Source: Lunatimonas sp. (GTDB taxonomy: Bacteria > Bacteroidota > Bacteroidia > Cytophagales > Cyclobacteriaceae). Taken from it: a stretch of DNA of 64,000 bases. The translations under genes and the position numbers were made by a program. Positions 27,541-36,276 of this stretch are shown one piece after another (position 1 is the first letter of the stretch; each line of letters starts with the position of its first letter). The stretch spans positions 1 through 64,000 of the forward strand of contig NZ_JAFIEU010000044.1 in assembly GCF_020832325.1 (NCBI RefSeq). Reading direction: 5' to 3'. The notes beneath the pieces were generated by a model. The model saw only the letters and a list, made by a program, of their open reading frames with translations. It made no database searches and was not told the origin of the DNA.

Positions 27541-28341
27541 TTACGACGAAATAAAGGAGGCCATCAATGCCTGCAACTCCCGGTTATGTTGTTCCATGTT
27601 CAGGTACTTTGAAATTATAGGCACCAACGTAGCGTTGGGTAGGTGGCTGTGGATCGTCTCTGCATAGGAGAAGGGGTGCAGTGGATCGTCGTTGCTACCA
27701 ATTACCAGTACTGGCATGGAAAGTTGGGTTAGTTGGGTTAGGTCGTCTATTGGCCGGTCTTCTGGCAGGTATTTGAGCAGGGCATAGGAGGTGTCCGCTT
27801 GTGGTCGTGAGAAGTGTCCAAGCAGCGACTCGGCATAATTTGGAAATTTTTCTTTTACCTCGACAAAATCCGGTGACTCCGTGAAATATTCTCTTCCTGT
27901 GACAATACCGTATTTTTGGATTAGGTCATGCGCCAGTTTTAGGAGGTGAAAGTGATCCGGGTCGCGCTGATTGACCCAAGCAGGACGAACCAAGACGAGT
28001 TTTTTGATTTTTTCCGGATTAGCCAAGGCATATTTCATAGCCACGGCTGCACCAAGTGATAACCCTCCCAGAATACATTCGTGAATCCCCAGAAATTCCA
28101 TCAGGTTGGAAAGGTCCTTGGCGAAAACCTCCATTTGAGCGTCTGAGGCGGTTACAAATCGTTTGGTTTTTCCATGCCCGCGGAAATCCATGGATACGAT
28201 TCGATGGCCTTTTATTCGGGAGGTGATTTCTTTGGCCTGTTGTAAGGAAGCTCCTAGACCGTGCAAAAAAATAAGTGCGGGGCCCTTGCCTTTATCGGTG
28301 TAGTGGAAATGGATTTGATTGTGTTCAAAAGTATTGTCCAT
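27541..28341 (-). CDS. alpha/beta-hydrolase
   Basis: A 266-residue cytoplasmic hydrolase. It has the oxyanion strand LIFLHGLGAS and the FRGHGKT segment. The nucleophile elbow GGLSLGAA puts Ser near residue 95. The acid is in IGSNDDPLHP and the His in MEQHNRE. The triad is therefore complete, as in esterases and 3-oxoadipate enol-lactonase-like enzymes; the substrate is not evident. Seven bases separate its start from the stop of the upstream TIM-barrel gene, so the two are likely one operon. Confidence 0.87.
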   Translation of the reverse strand: MDNTFEHNQIHFHYTDKGKGPALIFLHGLGASLQQAKEITSRIKGHRIVSMDFRGHGKTKRFVTASDAQMEVFAKDLSNLMEFLGIHECILGGLSLGAAVAMKYALANPEKIKKLVLVRPAWVNQRDPDHFHLLKLAHDLIQKYGIVTGREYFTESPDFVEVKEKFPNYAESLLGHFSRPQADTSYALLKYLPEDRPIDDLTQLTQLSMPVLVIGSNDDPLHPFSYAETIHSHLPNATLVPIISKYLNMEQHNRELQALMASFISS

Positions 28342-28348
28342 GCGCCTA

Positions 28349-29209
28349 TTATTTACGGATGTCCTCCAATAAGGGATGAAGGTAGGTCAGGGATTCGGGG
28401 ATCTGGTCCTCGGTAATTCCGTGGATTACCAAGGGACCGGAGAAATCTATTTCAGATAATTTTTTTAGAAAAAACGGGAAATCGATAATACCTTTTCCAA
28501 GGGAGGTATAAACACCGCTTTGTCCTTTGTCTTTCAGGTGCGCCACGCCTACTTGATCCCCAAGTAGATCCAAACCCTGATCGATTTTATCACGCACTTC
28601 TTCGGGCGATTTGGCTTTTTCGAACAGGTTTGCTGGATCAAAAATGATGCTTACCATTGGGCTTTGTAGTTCATCCAATAGCCTTTTGGCACTAGTAGCA
28701 TCGTTCACTACGTTGCCAAATTCGGGTTCAATACCTAACTTAATCCCATGTTTTTCCGCCACAAGAATGCAGCGTTCCAGCATGGACAGCAGGTCAATCC
28801 AAGCTTCTTTGGATTGGTTATCAGGATGCCATTTCCAAATATCCTGTGGGTCACGTGTTCCAGTGCAAAGAGTTACCATCGTAATCTCCAATTCACTGGC
28901 AATCTTTGATAGCACCTCTAGCGAGGCAAAGCCAGCTTCTCTATCAGATTGGTCCGGATGAATCAGGTTGAATGTCGCGGAGAGACCCAATAGATCCAAT
29001 GGATACCGCCCTTTTGCCAACAAAATTTCATCAACCTTGAACGGTGCAACCGCAGGAGGCAGGGCAGGAAGACCGGAACTGACCATATTATAATGCAGTC
29101 CATCAAATCCCAAAAGCTTCGCTTTCTGAAAGATGACGTCTGGACTTCCGGAAAACGTCTTTGAAAATATCCCTAAACCGATTGATTTCTCACCGTTCAT
29201 GCTTTCCAA
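28349..29209 (-). CDS. sugar phosphate isomerase/epimerase-like TIM-barrel protein
   Basis: A 286-residue AP-endonuclease-2 type TIM barrel (xylose-isomerase-like). Metal-site residues are visible in GIEPEFGNVV (Glu), IIFDPANLF (Asp), VAHLKDK (His) and LVIHGITED. A start three codons in (MNGEKS) is equally possible. Related enzymes act on keto sugars or inositol derivatives. The pairing with an alpha/beta-hydrolase does not define a pathway. Confidence 0.82.
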   Translation of the reverse strand: MESMNGEKSIGLGIFSKTFSGSPDVIFQKAKLLGFDGLHYNMVSSGLPALPPAVAPFKVDEILLAKGRYPLDLLGLSATFNLIHPDQSDREAGFASLEVLSKIASELEITMVTLCTGTRDPQDIWKWHPDNQSKEAWIDLLSMLERCILVAEKHGIKLGIEPEFGNVVNDATSAKRLLDELQSPMVSIIFDPANLFEKAKSPEEVRDKIDQGLDLLGDQVGVAHLKDKGQSGVYTSLGKGIIDFPFFLKKLSEIDFSGPLVIHGITEDQIPESLTYLHPLLEDIRK

Positions 29210-29288
29210 AGGTACTTTTTTTTTCTGTTTTTATAAAGTAGGGTTTTGGTTATCTTTGAATCCTAACAGACCATAACGTTTTTTCTGT

Positions 29289-29783
29289 ATGAACTTACCA
29301 ACCTTGGCCCAGCTGAAAAAGGAGTTGTCATCTTTGGACCACAAAACCTTGATCGGATTCCTTGGAGATTTAGCCAAATTAAATAAGGATAACAAAACCT
29401 ACCTGTATTTCAAGCTACGTGAAAAGGATGAACCCGGTCTATTCTTACAGGAGTGCATCGAAGAGTTGGATGCCGAATTTGCAAGTGGCTACTACAGCAA
29501 CAATTATCATACCGCGAAAAAATCTGCCCAAAAAATAAGGCGTACACTTAATAAGTTACTGTCTATAAACAAGGATAAAGCAGTACATGTGGAGCTCCTG
29601 ATTTCTTTTTGCAAATCCATGGAGGAGTACGGTTACCTTGATTTTAGGCATCCAGTAATCGACAATTTGTATGCGCAACAGGTGAGGAAGCTGGAAAAAG
29701 CCCTGCAGTCCTTGCATGAAGACATTCAATACGACTACGAAGACACCCTAGATGAATTAAGGTCCCACATGCGGGCGTATTAG
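29289..29783 (+). CDS. conserved helical protein of unknown function
   Basis: A 164-residue, mostly alpha-helical protein beginning MNLPTLAQLKKELSSLDHKT. It is rich in Lys, Glu and Tyr, with a repeated SLDHKTLIGFLGDLAKLNKD-like start and an NNYHTAKKSAQKIRRTLNKL middle helix. It resembles small Bacteroidota proteins grouped under DUF6155, but I am not certain of that assignment. No signal peptide. It is divergent from the TIM-barrel gene and convergent with xdhC. Confidence 0.6.
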   Translation: MNLPTLAQLKKELSSLDHKTLIGFLGDLAKLNKDNKTYLYFKLREKDEPGLFLQECIEELDAEFASGYYSNNYHTAKKSAQKIRRTLNKLLSINKDKAVHVELLISFCKSMEEYGYLDFRHPVIDNLYAQQVRKLEKALQSLHEDIQYDYEDTLDELRSHMRAY

Positions 29784-29819
29784 GCTGGCGTCTACGATCG
29801 ATTCAATTGACAGCTGCTG

Positions 29820-30965
29820 TTAGCGTTTCTTTACACGGTGTCTATCTTCGGTATGGATGGGTCCTTCTTTGTCACGGAGAAACGAACCGTCTCCACCACT
29901 TAGGACGGTCTTAATTTCGCTAACTATAGAGAGGGCAATTTCCTCCGGTGCCTCCGCATGAATATTTAATCCGACAGGACCAAAAATACGTTTTCGGTCC
30001 TCCTCGGTGATTCTAATTCCTTTCTCGCGGAGGTTCTCATACATTTTTTCCAACTTTTTCTTTGGACCTAGCACGCCTAAATAGGCGATTTTAAGAGGAA
30101 GAAGCCCTTCCATCACCGCTAGGTCGTAGTTGAAGTTATGGGTCATCAATATCACCGCTGTTCTATGGTCTCTGGAGAATAGTGAGAGGGCGTCCTCCGG
30201 GGCAGGAACCACATGGATGTGATCAGCGGACGGAAAACGCCCCTTGGTAGCCTGCGCAGCCCTTCCGTCAATCAGGGTGATCTCCCAGCCAAGCACTTCA
30301 GCTAATCGCGTAAGGGGAATGGCATCATTTCCCGCGCCTACTACCACCAAGGAGAGGTGGGCAGGAACCCATTCGATAAAGGCATGTAACGGTGCATCCC
30401 TACCGTATTCTGCGATAAGTGAATGACCCTCCTCCCAGACAGACGCTATATCTTCGATTAGTTCAGGCAAATGGGGCAATTCGATACCTCCCAGGGCTAC
30501 TGGACCTCCGCTGTATAGCAGACAGGTACCCAACTGGCGCTCCCGTTTATTCTCCAAGTCAAAAAACGTAACCAAAACATGGTCTTTGCGGTCCGCAACG
30601 AGTTTTTTCAGCAGATTAATAGGATGATTTTCCGAGGAAGAATCAATCGGCTCAATCAAAATATGTATGATACCGTTGCACCCCAACCCTACACCAAATT
30701 TTGCGTCATCGTCATCTGTTGTATCGTATGTCACCACCATAGATTGATTCCTGAACATGACCAACTGCGCTTTTTTCAGTGCGTCGCCTTCCAGGCACCC
30801 GCCGCTGATGGCACCGGTCAACATGCCACTTTCCGTCACCAGCATGCGTGCACCAGGTCTGCGATAGGATGATCCGTCCACCTTGACCACGGTTGCGAGG
30901 GCGGTCTGTTCGCCTGCTTCCTGAGCGAGATCAAATGCTTTGATGATTTCCTTGATTTCCTTCAT
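29820..30965 (-). CDS. xdhC: XdhC/CoxI-family molybdenum cofactor insertion protein
   Basis: A 381-residue protein with both parts of the family. The N-terminal XdhC/CoxI domain has VDGSSYRRPGARMLV and GAISGGCLEGDAL. The C-terminal Rossmann-like XdhC_C domain has LVVVGAGNDAIPLTRLAEVL. XdhC binds Moco, promotes its sulfuration and delivers it to xanthine dehydrogenase-type hydroxylases. It ends the Moco operon, 32 bases after moeA. No molybdenum enzyme of that class is in the window, so its client must be encoded elsewhere. Confidence 0.88.
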   Translation of the reverse strand: MKEIKEIIKAFDLAQEAGEQTALATVVKVDGSSYRRPGARMLVTESGMLTGAISGGCLEGDALKKAQLVMFRNQSMVVTYDTTDDDDAKFGVGLGCNGIIHILIEPIDSSSENHPINLLKKLVADRKDHVLVTFFDLENKRERQLGTCLLYSGGPVALGGIELPHLPELIEDIASVWEEGHSLIAEYGRDAPLHAFIEWVPAHLSLVVVGAGNDAIPLTRLAEVLGWEITLIDGRAAQATKGRFPSADHIHVVPAPEDALSLFSRDHRTAVILMTHNFNYDLAVMEGLLPLKIAYLGVLGPKKKLEKMYENLREKGIRITEEDRKRIFGPVGLNIHAEAPEEIALSIVSEIKTVLSGGDGSFLRDKEGPIHTEDRHRVKKR

Positions 30966-30997
30966 GGTATACTTCGTATTTCAATAGCTGTATTTCC

Positions 30998-32200
30998 TCA
31001 CCATACATTACTCCAACGGGTAAGGGGAAACATTTGACCTTTGCTAAACGTGTCTGTATCCGGTGGTAGACTGACAAACCCATCGGCAGCACCAAGATGT
31101 ATCAGGTCGCCTGAGCCCGAATTGGCGACGGGGCTAGCAATTACACGTTGGCCCTCGTGGCGAATAGACACCAGCAGGTGATAGGTAAGGGGTTTTTTAA
31201 AGACGATATCAGCGTCCAATTCCGCTACCATCGAATCAACAGCCGATCCCTGCTGTGTTGCTAGCCACGGAGTAAAAAATGTGTGAAAACAAATTAGCGT
31301 GGATGCCGGATTTCCCGGAAATCCAAATACGATGGAATGATCGAACGCGCCAAACAGAAATGGTTTTCCCGGCCGTTGGGCCACTCCGTGAATGAGGCTA
31401 TTCATACCCAACTCCTGCAAGACCTCCGGAAGGTAGTCGAATTTGCCTTTGGATACAGCGCCCGAAAACATCCAGATATCGTAGGATTCTTTGAGCTTTG
31501 CCAGGCTTTCTGACAGGGCGCTTTTCTCGTCGGGGAGATGTATCGAATCTGCTCGGATGCCCCAATGATTCAATGCAGCCTGCAACATGGAGGCGTTAGA
31601 GTTTCTGATTTGGTGGGGAAGTGGCTCCTTTTCAATGGGTATCAGTTCGTCCCCGGTAGAGCAGACAATTACCTTGGGCAGGCACGCTACGGTTGCCTTC
31701 GATACCCCTACCGCGGCCATCACACCAATTTTGCCTGCACTCAGTCGACTGCCTTTGGGGATGAGAGTATTCCCCATTATTGTGTCCATGCCTTTTCTAT
31801 GAATGTTCAAATAGGGTGCCACAGCGTCTATTTGAAGCGTGGCGTATCCGTCCCGGATAGTTACTTGCTCGTAGGGAATCACACAATCGGCGCCCATGGG
31901 TAACATAGCACCTGTCATCACCTCAAGACAATGGGAGGGGTCTTTGATAGATTGTGGCACACCTCCGGCCGCTTGTGTACCGGCTATCTGGTAGGCAAAT
32001 CCTGGCTTGAAATGTGCAGCCTGAATAGCGACTCCATCCATAGTTACCCGGTCAAATGGGGGAGCATCCCGATCGGCCAAAACATCTACCGCAAGTATCC
32101 TGCCTACCGCCAAGTGGATGGGAATTTCTTCAAACCCCAGGGGTAGCGGTTGATTATTGATAATTTCCAGTGCTTGCTTTACCGATATCATGCTATTCAT
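30998..32200 (-). CDS. moeA: molybdopterin molybdenumtransferase
   Basis: A 400-residue MoeA. It has DRDAPPFDRVTMDGVAI near residue 45, TGAMLPMGAD, VCSTGDELIP with the MogA-like domain, and FGFPGNPAST. It inserts molybdate into adenylylated molybdopterin. The ATG at 32200 overlaps the last bases of moeB; another ATG at 32191 gives a start three codons shorter, after the moeB stop. A MogA-type adenylyltransferase, normally its partner, is not seen in this cluster. Confidence 0.92.
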   Translation of the reverse strand: MNSMISVKQALEIINNQPLPLGFEEIPIHLAVGRILAVDVLADRDAPPFDRVTMDGVAIQAAHFKPGFAYQIAGTQAAGGVPQSIKDPSHCLEVMTGAMLPMGADCVIPYEQVTIRDGYATLQIDAVAPYLNIHRKGMDTIMGNTLIPKGSRLSAGKIGVMAAVGVSKATVACLPKVIVCSTGDELIPIEKEPLPHQIRNSNASMLQAALNHWGIRADSIHLPDEKSALSESLAKLKESYDIWMFSGAVSKGKFDYLPEVLQELGMNSLIHGVAQRPGKPFLFGAFDHSIVFGFPGNPASTLICFHTFFTPWLATQQGSAVDSMVAELDADIVFKKPLTYHLLVSIRHEGQRVIASPVANSGSGDLIHLGAADGFVSLPPDTDTFSKGQMFPLTRWSNVW

Positions 32201-33284
32201 TTAGGTGTAAATTACCCATCTCCAAACACCATTGCGCTAGTCCCCCCTCTAGGTTGATCAATTTGGCGTTTGGAAATCGACTTTTTAAAATCTGGATGGC
32301 CTTTTTGCTTCTACTCCCCAGTTGACACATGACCACCCAAGGTTGATGTGTGGAGCAGGGGATGGTCTGGTTATAGATTTCGGAAAGAGGAACGGACACC
32401 GCCTGTTCCAACCTTTCTGCTTCAAATTCAGAGGTTTCCCGTACATCAAGTAATGCAAACTCCTTATCCGCCAAAAGCCATTTGGCGAGTTCCTCCACAC
32501 TTATTTCATCCTCTATCGCACAGGAATCCAAGGCGTAGGACGATTGTAACGCCTTTATTTGCCTGCTTAAGGGATTGGTGCGGATGTTGATAGCGTAGTG
32601 ATGATGGTCTTTGAAGTCGAGAACCAACAATTTGCCACTTAATGGCTCTGCGCACTCTGTCAAGACCTTTACCGCTTCCAAAGCTTGATAGGAGCCAATG
32701 ATTCCCGGAATGATACCCAATACGCCCGCCTGATTGCAATCGGGGATTTGGCCGGCATCTGGAGGAATAGGGTATAGGCATCGGTAGGTTGGTCCCGATT
32801 GGTAGTTGAAAACACTCACCTGGCCCTCGTAACCCTGCAATGCTCCGTATACAAAGGGTTTTTCAAGCAGGACGCATGCATCGTTGATCAGGTAACGCGC
32901 TTCAAAATTATCCGTGGCGTCAATAACCAGATCATAGGAAGCAATGGTAGCTAGGGCATTTGATACCGAAAGGAATTCTGCATAGGTTTGAAGGATTATA
33001 TCGGGGTTTTGTTTTTCGACCCACTCCCGGCATGCGGTAACCTTGTCCATACCTGCTTGACTACTTTGGTAAATTACCTGTCGGTGCAGGTTGCTGATAT
33101 CAATGGAGTCGGCATCCATGATTCCCAGATGTCCCACGCCCATTGCAGATAGGTATTGGATAACAGGGACGCCCAGTCCTCCCGCACCAATCACCAAGAC
33201 GCTGGATCGGGCAAGTTTTTCCTGCCCATCCTTCCCAAATCCGGGTAACTGTATTTGCCGAATGTACCTGTTGCTGTCACGCAT
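32193..33284 (-). CDS. moeB: MoeB/ThiF-type adenylyltransferase with C-terminal rhodanese domain
   Basis: A 363-residue E1-like enzyme. The ThiF domain (about 1-245) has the ATP-binding VLVIGAGGLGVPVIQYLSAMG and DLVIDATDNFEARYLIND. The rhodanese domain (about 265-360) has the active-site Cys in VVMCQLGSRS. Such fusions adenylate and thiocarboxylate MoaD. The zinc site looks incomplete: the first CxxC is TYRC, and the second is replaced by a stretch without cysteine (RTNPLSRQ). It lies 3 bases after moaA and overlaps moeA. Confidence 0.88.
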   Translation of the reverse strand: MRDSNRYIRQIQLPGFGKDGQEKLARSSVLVIGAGGLGVPVIQYLSAMGVGHLGIMDADSIDISNLHRQVIYQSSQAGMDKVTACREWVEKQNPDIILQTYAEFLSVSNALATIASYDLVIDATDNFEARYLINDACVLLEKPFVYGALQGYEGQVSVFNYQSGPTYRCLYPIPPDAGQIPDCNQAGVLGIIPGIIGSYQALEAVKVLTECAEPLSGKLLVLDFKDHHHYAINIRTNPLSRQIKALQSSYALDSCAIEDEISVEELAKWLLADKEFALLDVRETSEFEAERLEQAVSVPLSEIYNQTIPCSTHQPWVVMCQLGSRSKKAIQILKSRFPNAKLINLEGGLAQWCLEMGNLHLNE

Positions 33285-33287
33285 CGA

Positions 33288-34301
33288 TTAACCTCCTAAA
33301 AACGACATGGACTTTTTGGGTGTTTGCGCTTGGATGGCTTCCGCCTCAAAACCGTCTTTTTCTTTTTTGGCTACTGCTAGGATCAGTTCACGTACCACCT
33401 CATCCCTGCTTGCACCCGACCGAAGGAGGTCTCGAAGGTTTAACGCTGGGGCGCCATAAAGGCAGGTTCTAAGCTCGCCGGTGGCAGACAAACGAAGACG
33501 GTTACAGGTCCCACAAAATGTTCGGCTGTAGGAGGCAATGATGCCGAATGTGCCCTGATATCCCGGAATCTGATAGTTTACCGAGGTGCTGCTTTTTTCG
33601 CTTGTCAAACGCTGCATGGTGGGATAATGATTCAGGATATGTCCCTTGATGACCACGTGGTTCCAGGTCGGAACCTCGAACGTGCCGGTACCATTAAATG
33701 GCATCTCCTCCAAAAACCGGACTGACACCGGGTGGTGTTTGGTCAGTTCGATAAACGGCAGGATGTCTTGGGTATTTTTACCGTCTGCTATCACCGCATT
33801 GAGCTTGACTTCAAAGCCCTTACCTATCATATACATGATAGATGCATATACTTCGTCAAATTTATCTCTTCGAGTGATTTCAAAAAACCGCTTCTTATCC
33901 AACGAATCCAAGCTAATGTTGATGCTGCGGATGCCCATGTCAGCCAGTGCGTCAATCTGGGCAAACGAAAGAGATCCATTGCTGGTGATGGCTATTTCTG
34001 ACAGTCCTTTCAGTTGGCTGATACGACTCAAAAAATCCACCAGTCCGCGCCTTACAAAAGGCTCGCCCCCGGTAATCCGCACTTTATTCACTCCGTATTC
34101 CGCGAACACATCGAGCAAAAATTCCAATTCCTCGTAGGAGAGGAGTTGCTTGCGGTCCACGAAGTTGACCCCTTCCTCCGGCATGCAATAATAGCATCTA
34201 AAATTGCATCTATCCGTAACAGAAAGGCGAAGGTAACTTAAGACGCGACCATATGGGTCTATAAATTGCTTTGGCATGGGGTTCAGTTTAAGGATGGGCA
34301 T
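33288..34301 (-). CDS. moaA: GTP 3',8-cyclase (radical SAM)
   Basis: A 337-residue MoaA. The N-terminal radical-SAM cluster motif is CNFRCYYC. ITGGEPFVRRG and ISLDSLD follow. The second iron-sulfur cluster is at FCGTCNRLRL with CLYG downstream. The protein ends with the conserved Gly-Gly needed for catalysis. It converts GTP to the cyclic intermediate used by MoaC. The first ATG (34301) overlaps moaE by 14 bases; an ATG eight codons later (34277) would avoid overlap and is also credible. Confidence 0.95.
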   Translation of the reverse strand: MPILKLNPMPKQFIDPYGRVLSYLRLSVTDRCNFRCYYCMPEEGVNFVDRKQLLSYEELEFLLDVFAEYGVNKVRITGGEPFVRRGLVDFLSRISQLKGLSEIAITSNGSLSFAQIDALADMGIRSINISLDSLDKKRFFEITRRDKFDEVYASIMYMIGKGFEVKLNAVIADGKNTQDILPFIELTKHHPVSVRFLEEMPFNGTGTFEVPTWNHVVIKGHILNHYPTMQRLTSEKSSTSVNYQIPGYQGTFGIIASYSRTFCGTCNRLRLSATGELRTCLYGAPALNLRDLLRSGASRDEVVRELILAVAKKEKDGFEAEAIQAQTPKKSMSFLGG

Positions 34302-34695
34302 TTACCCATACAGATTGGTCCTGAAAGTATTCTTTTTTCCAGATCGGCACCGTCTTTTTGAGTTCATCGATCAGAAATTTACAGGACTCGAAGGCTGCAT
34401 CGCGGTGTGCAGTGGCCGTGCCAACAACCACTACGGGTTCTCCGATATTTTTCATACCGAGGGCATGGATCATCACCAACCTCTTTATAGGCCACAATAC
34501 CTTGGCTCGCTCGGCTATAGCCGACATTTCCTTCAGCGCCATGGGTTCGTACCCTTCAAAGTCCAGTTGGATAACGCCTTTTCCATGGGCATGGTTTCTT
34601 ACAGAGCCCACGAAAATCGCCATTCCCCCGGCTTCCGGATGGTGTAGGGAGAGATAGGATTCGTTGAGATCTATATGTGTTACAAGTTTGATCAT
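34288..34695 (-). CDS. moaE: molybdopterin synthase large subunit
   Basis: A 135-residue MoaE with GGMAIFVGSVRNHAHGK, the LDFEGYEPMALKEM segment and the active-site region ending KKTVPIWKKEYFQDQ. It binds two MoaD chains and transfers their sulfur to precursor Z. Four bases lie between the moaD stop and its start. Confidence 0.94.
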   Translation of the reverse strand: MIKLVTHIDLNESYLSLHHPEAGGMAIFVGSVRNHAHGKGVIQLDFEGYEPMALKEMSAIAERAKVLWPIKRLVMIHALGMKNIGEPVVVVGTATAHRDAAFESCKFLIDELKKTVPIWKKEYFQDQSVWVNAHP

Positions 34696-34699
34696 AGGT

Positions 34700-34939
34700 T
34701 CAGCCTCCGCTTACTGGCGGTATAAGAGCGATTTCTGCATTCTGGTCCAATGGTGAATGGTCATCGGCGTATTCTTGGTTTACAGCTACCGCCAATGATT
34801 TAAGGCTCGCAAATTTCGGGTAATTTTCAAACAGCCACTCTTTGAATTCCTGCACGTTTTTCACTTCGACCTCGTCTGGAAGCTTTAATTCTGCGCTTCC
34901 TACTATTTCCCGCGCGATGCCAAATAGTTTGATTTTCAT
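34700..34939 (-). CDS. moaD: molybdopterin synthase sulfur carrier subunit
   Basis: A 79-residue ubiquitin-like protein ending PPVSGG. The terminal Gly-Gly is adenylated by MoeB and thiocarboxylated. It is the first gene of the six-gene Moco operon on the minus strand. Confidence 0.92.
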   Translation of the reverse strand: MKIKLFGIAREIVGSAELKLPDEVEVKNVQEFKEWLFENYPKFASLKSLAVAVNQEYADDHSPLDQNAEIALIPPVSGG

Positions 34940-35160
34940 AATAAAGCATAATTCAGAAGACTAAAATTACTAAATATCCTTTGCAAGGCCATAAGCCGGG
35001 GGCGGATTTTATACGAGGAGATCTGTAGCACTTCGATATCTCTCTCTACTACCCCGTATTCAGGCTATTTCTCGCTTAAAAAAAATAAAAAAAGTTTTGT
35101 AAATCTGGTATCATTTGAAACAAACTGCTCTTTGTAAATATATAAATGAATGATTGACTC

Positions 35161-36222
35161 GTGACTAACCCAAATAGCCCCATTTTTATACAACTGATCT
35201 CGGACGAAGAGTTTGTCCGTTGGGTTCGTGAGCCTAATCGGGAAACCACATTTTTTTGGGATAACTGGCGTCAAAATCATACCATATACCGGTCCGATTT
35301 TGAGAAAGCGGTGGAATTTATAAAGCGATTGGATTTCGGAAATCAGCAATTGAGCGAATCCGAATGCAATGAGTTGCTGGGGTTGATTCTGAATGCCGAG
35401 ACGAGCAGGACGCCTAGGAAACCACCTTCCGGCGGTCATGTCCGTGAGTGGTTTGCCAAACAATGGGTAAGGGTAGCTGCTATCTTGTTGGTAAGCTTTA
35501 TGGGTGCCTTTGGTGCTGATCAGCTGCTCCCTACATCGGTTGAAGAACCGGCCGTCCATGCACCGACCATGGTGTCTGTGAATAACCCCAAGGGCCGAAA
35601 ATCAATTCTCAAGTTACCTGATGGTACCCTTGTCCATCTGAGTTATGAGTCCTCGTTGGTTTTTCCCGAACACTTTACAGGTGCTATCCGAAGGGTGGAG
35701 CTAAGTGGGGAGGCTTTTTTTGATGTGGCCCATATAGATTCGCTGCCTTTCCAAGTGGTAGCCGATGGTATTCAACTCGATGTGTTGGGCACTAGCTTCA
35801 ATGTAAAGGCGAGCAAAAAAGAGTTCAATACCCAAGTTTCTTTGGTATCTGGCAGCCTGAGGGTAAACTTAATGGATAATCGGTTGCAGCGCAAAAACCA
35901 CTTGTTGGTACCCGGCGAGCAGCTTTCCTTGGACCGAAAATCGGGAACCTTTTCAGTGGGGTCTTTCAATGTGGAAGCTACCATTGCATGGAAAGATGGC
36001 GTGCTGCTGTTCAAAGACACAGGTATGTTGGAGTTTTTCGAAGTGTTGGAAAAATGGTATGGTGTCAATATTCAGCTATTTGGATCGCCTCAAAAAGAAT
36101 GGCAGATGAACGGACGCTACGACAACGAGCTGCTCGAGGATATATTGGTGGGTTTACAGTTTGTTTACCCGATTGATTATCAGATAAAAGGAAGGAATGT
36201 AATAATAAAATTTATTGATTGA
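35161..36222 (+). CDS. FecR-family anti-sigma factor without adjacent sigma gene
   Basis: A 353-residue FecR protein from a GTG start. The order is an N-terminal DEEFVRWVREPNRE sigma-binding part, one membrane helix (VRVAAILLVSFMGAFGADQL, about residue 105), the FecR domain (LPDGTLVHLSYESSLVFPE and LSGEAFFDVA-LDVLGTSFNV), then DUF4974 (FKDTGMLEFFEVLEKWYGVN). It lies 55 bases before an STN-containing susC. Normally an ECF sigma gene precedes such a pair; here the upstream gene is moaD on the other strand. The partner sigma may be elsewhere, possibly the one at 8681. Confidence 0.92.
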   Translation: MTNPNSPIFIQLISDEEFVRWVREPNRETTFFWDNWRQNHTIYRSDFEKAVEFIKRLDFGNQQLSESECNELLGLILNAETSRTPRKPPSGGHVREWFAKQWVRVAAILLVSFMGAFGADQLLPTSVEEPAVHAPTMVSVNNPKGRKSILKLPDGTLVHLSYESSLVFPEHFTGAIRRVELSGEAFFDVAHIDSLPFQVVADGIQLDVLGTSFNVKASKKEFNTQVSLVSGSLRVNLMDNRLQRKNHLLVPGEQLSLDRKSGTFSVGSFNVEATIAWKDGVLLFKDTGMLEFFEVLEKWYGVNIQLFGSPQKEWQMNGRYDNELLEDILVGLQFVYPIDYQIKGRNVIIKFID

Positions 36223-36276
36223 CGAATGACCTAGAAACACTCACAAATCCAATTTACCAATTAACCTAAAATAACC

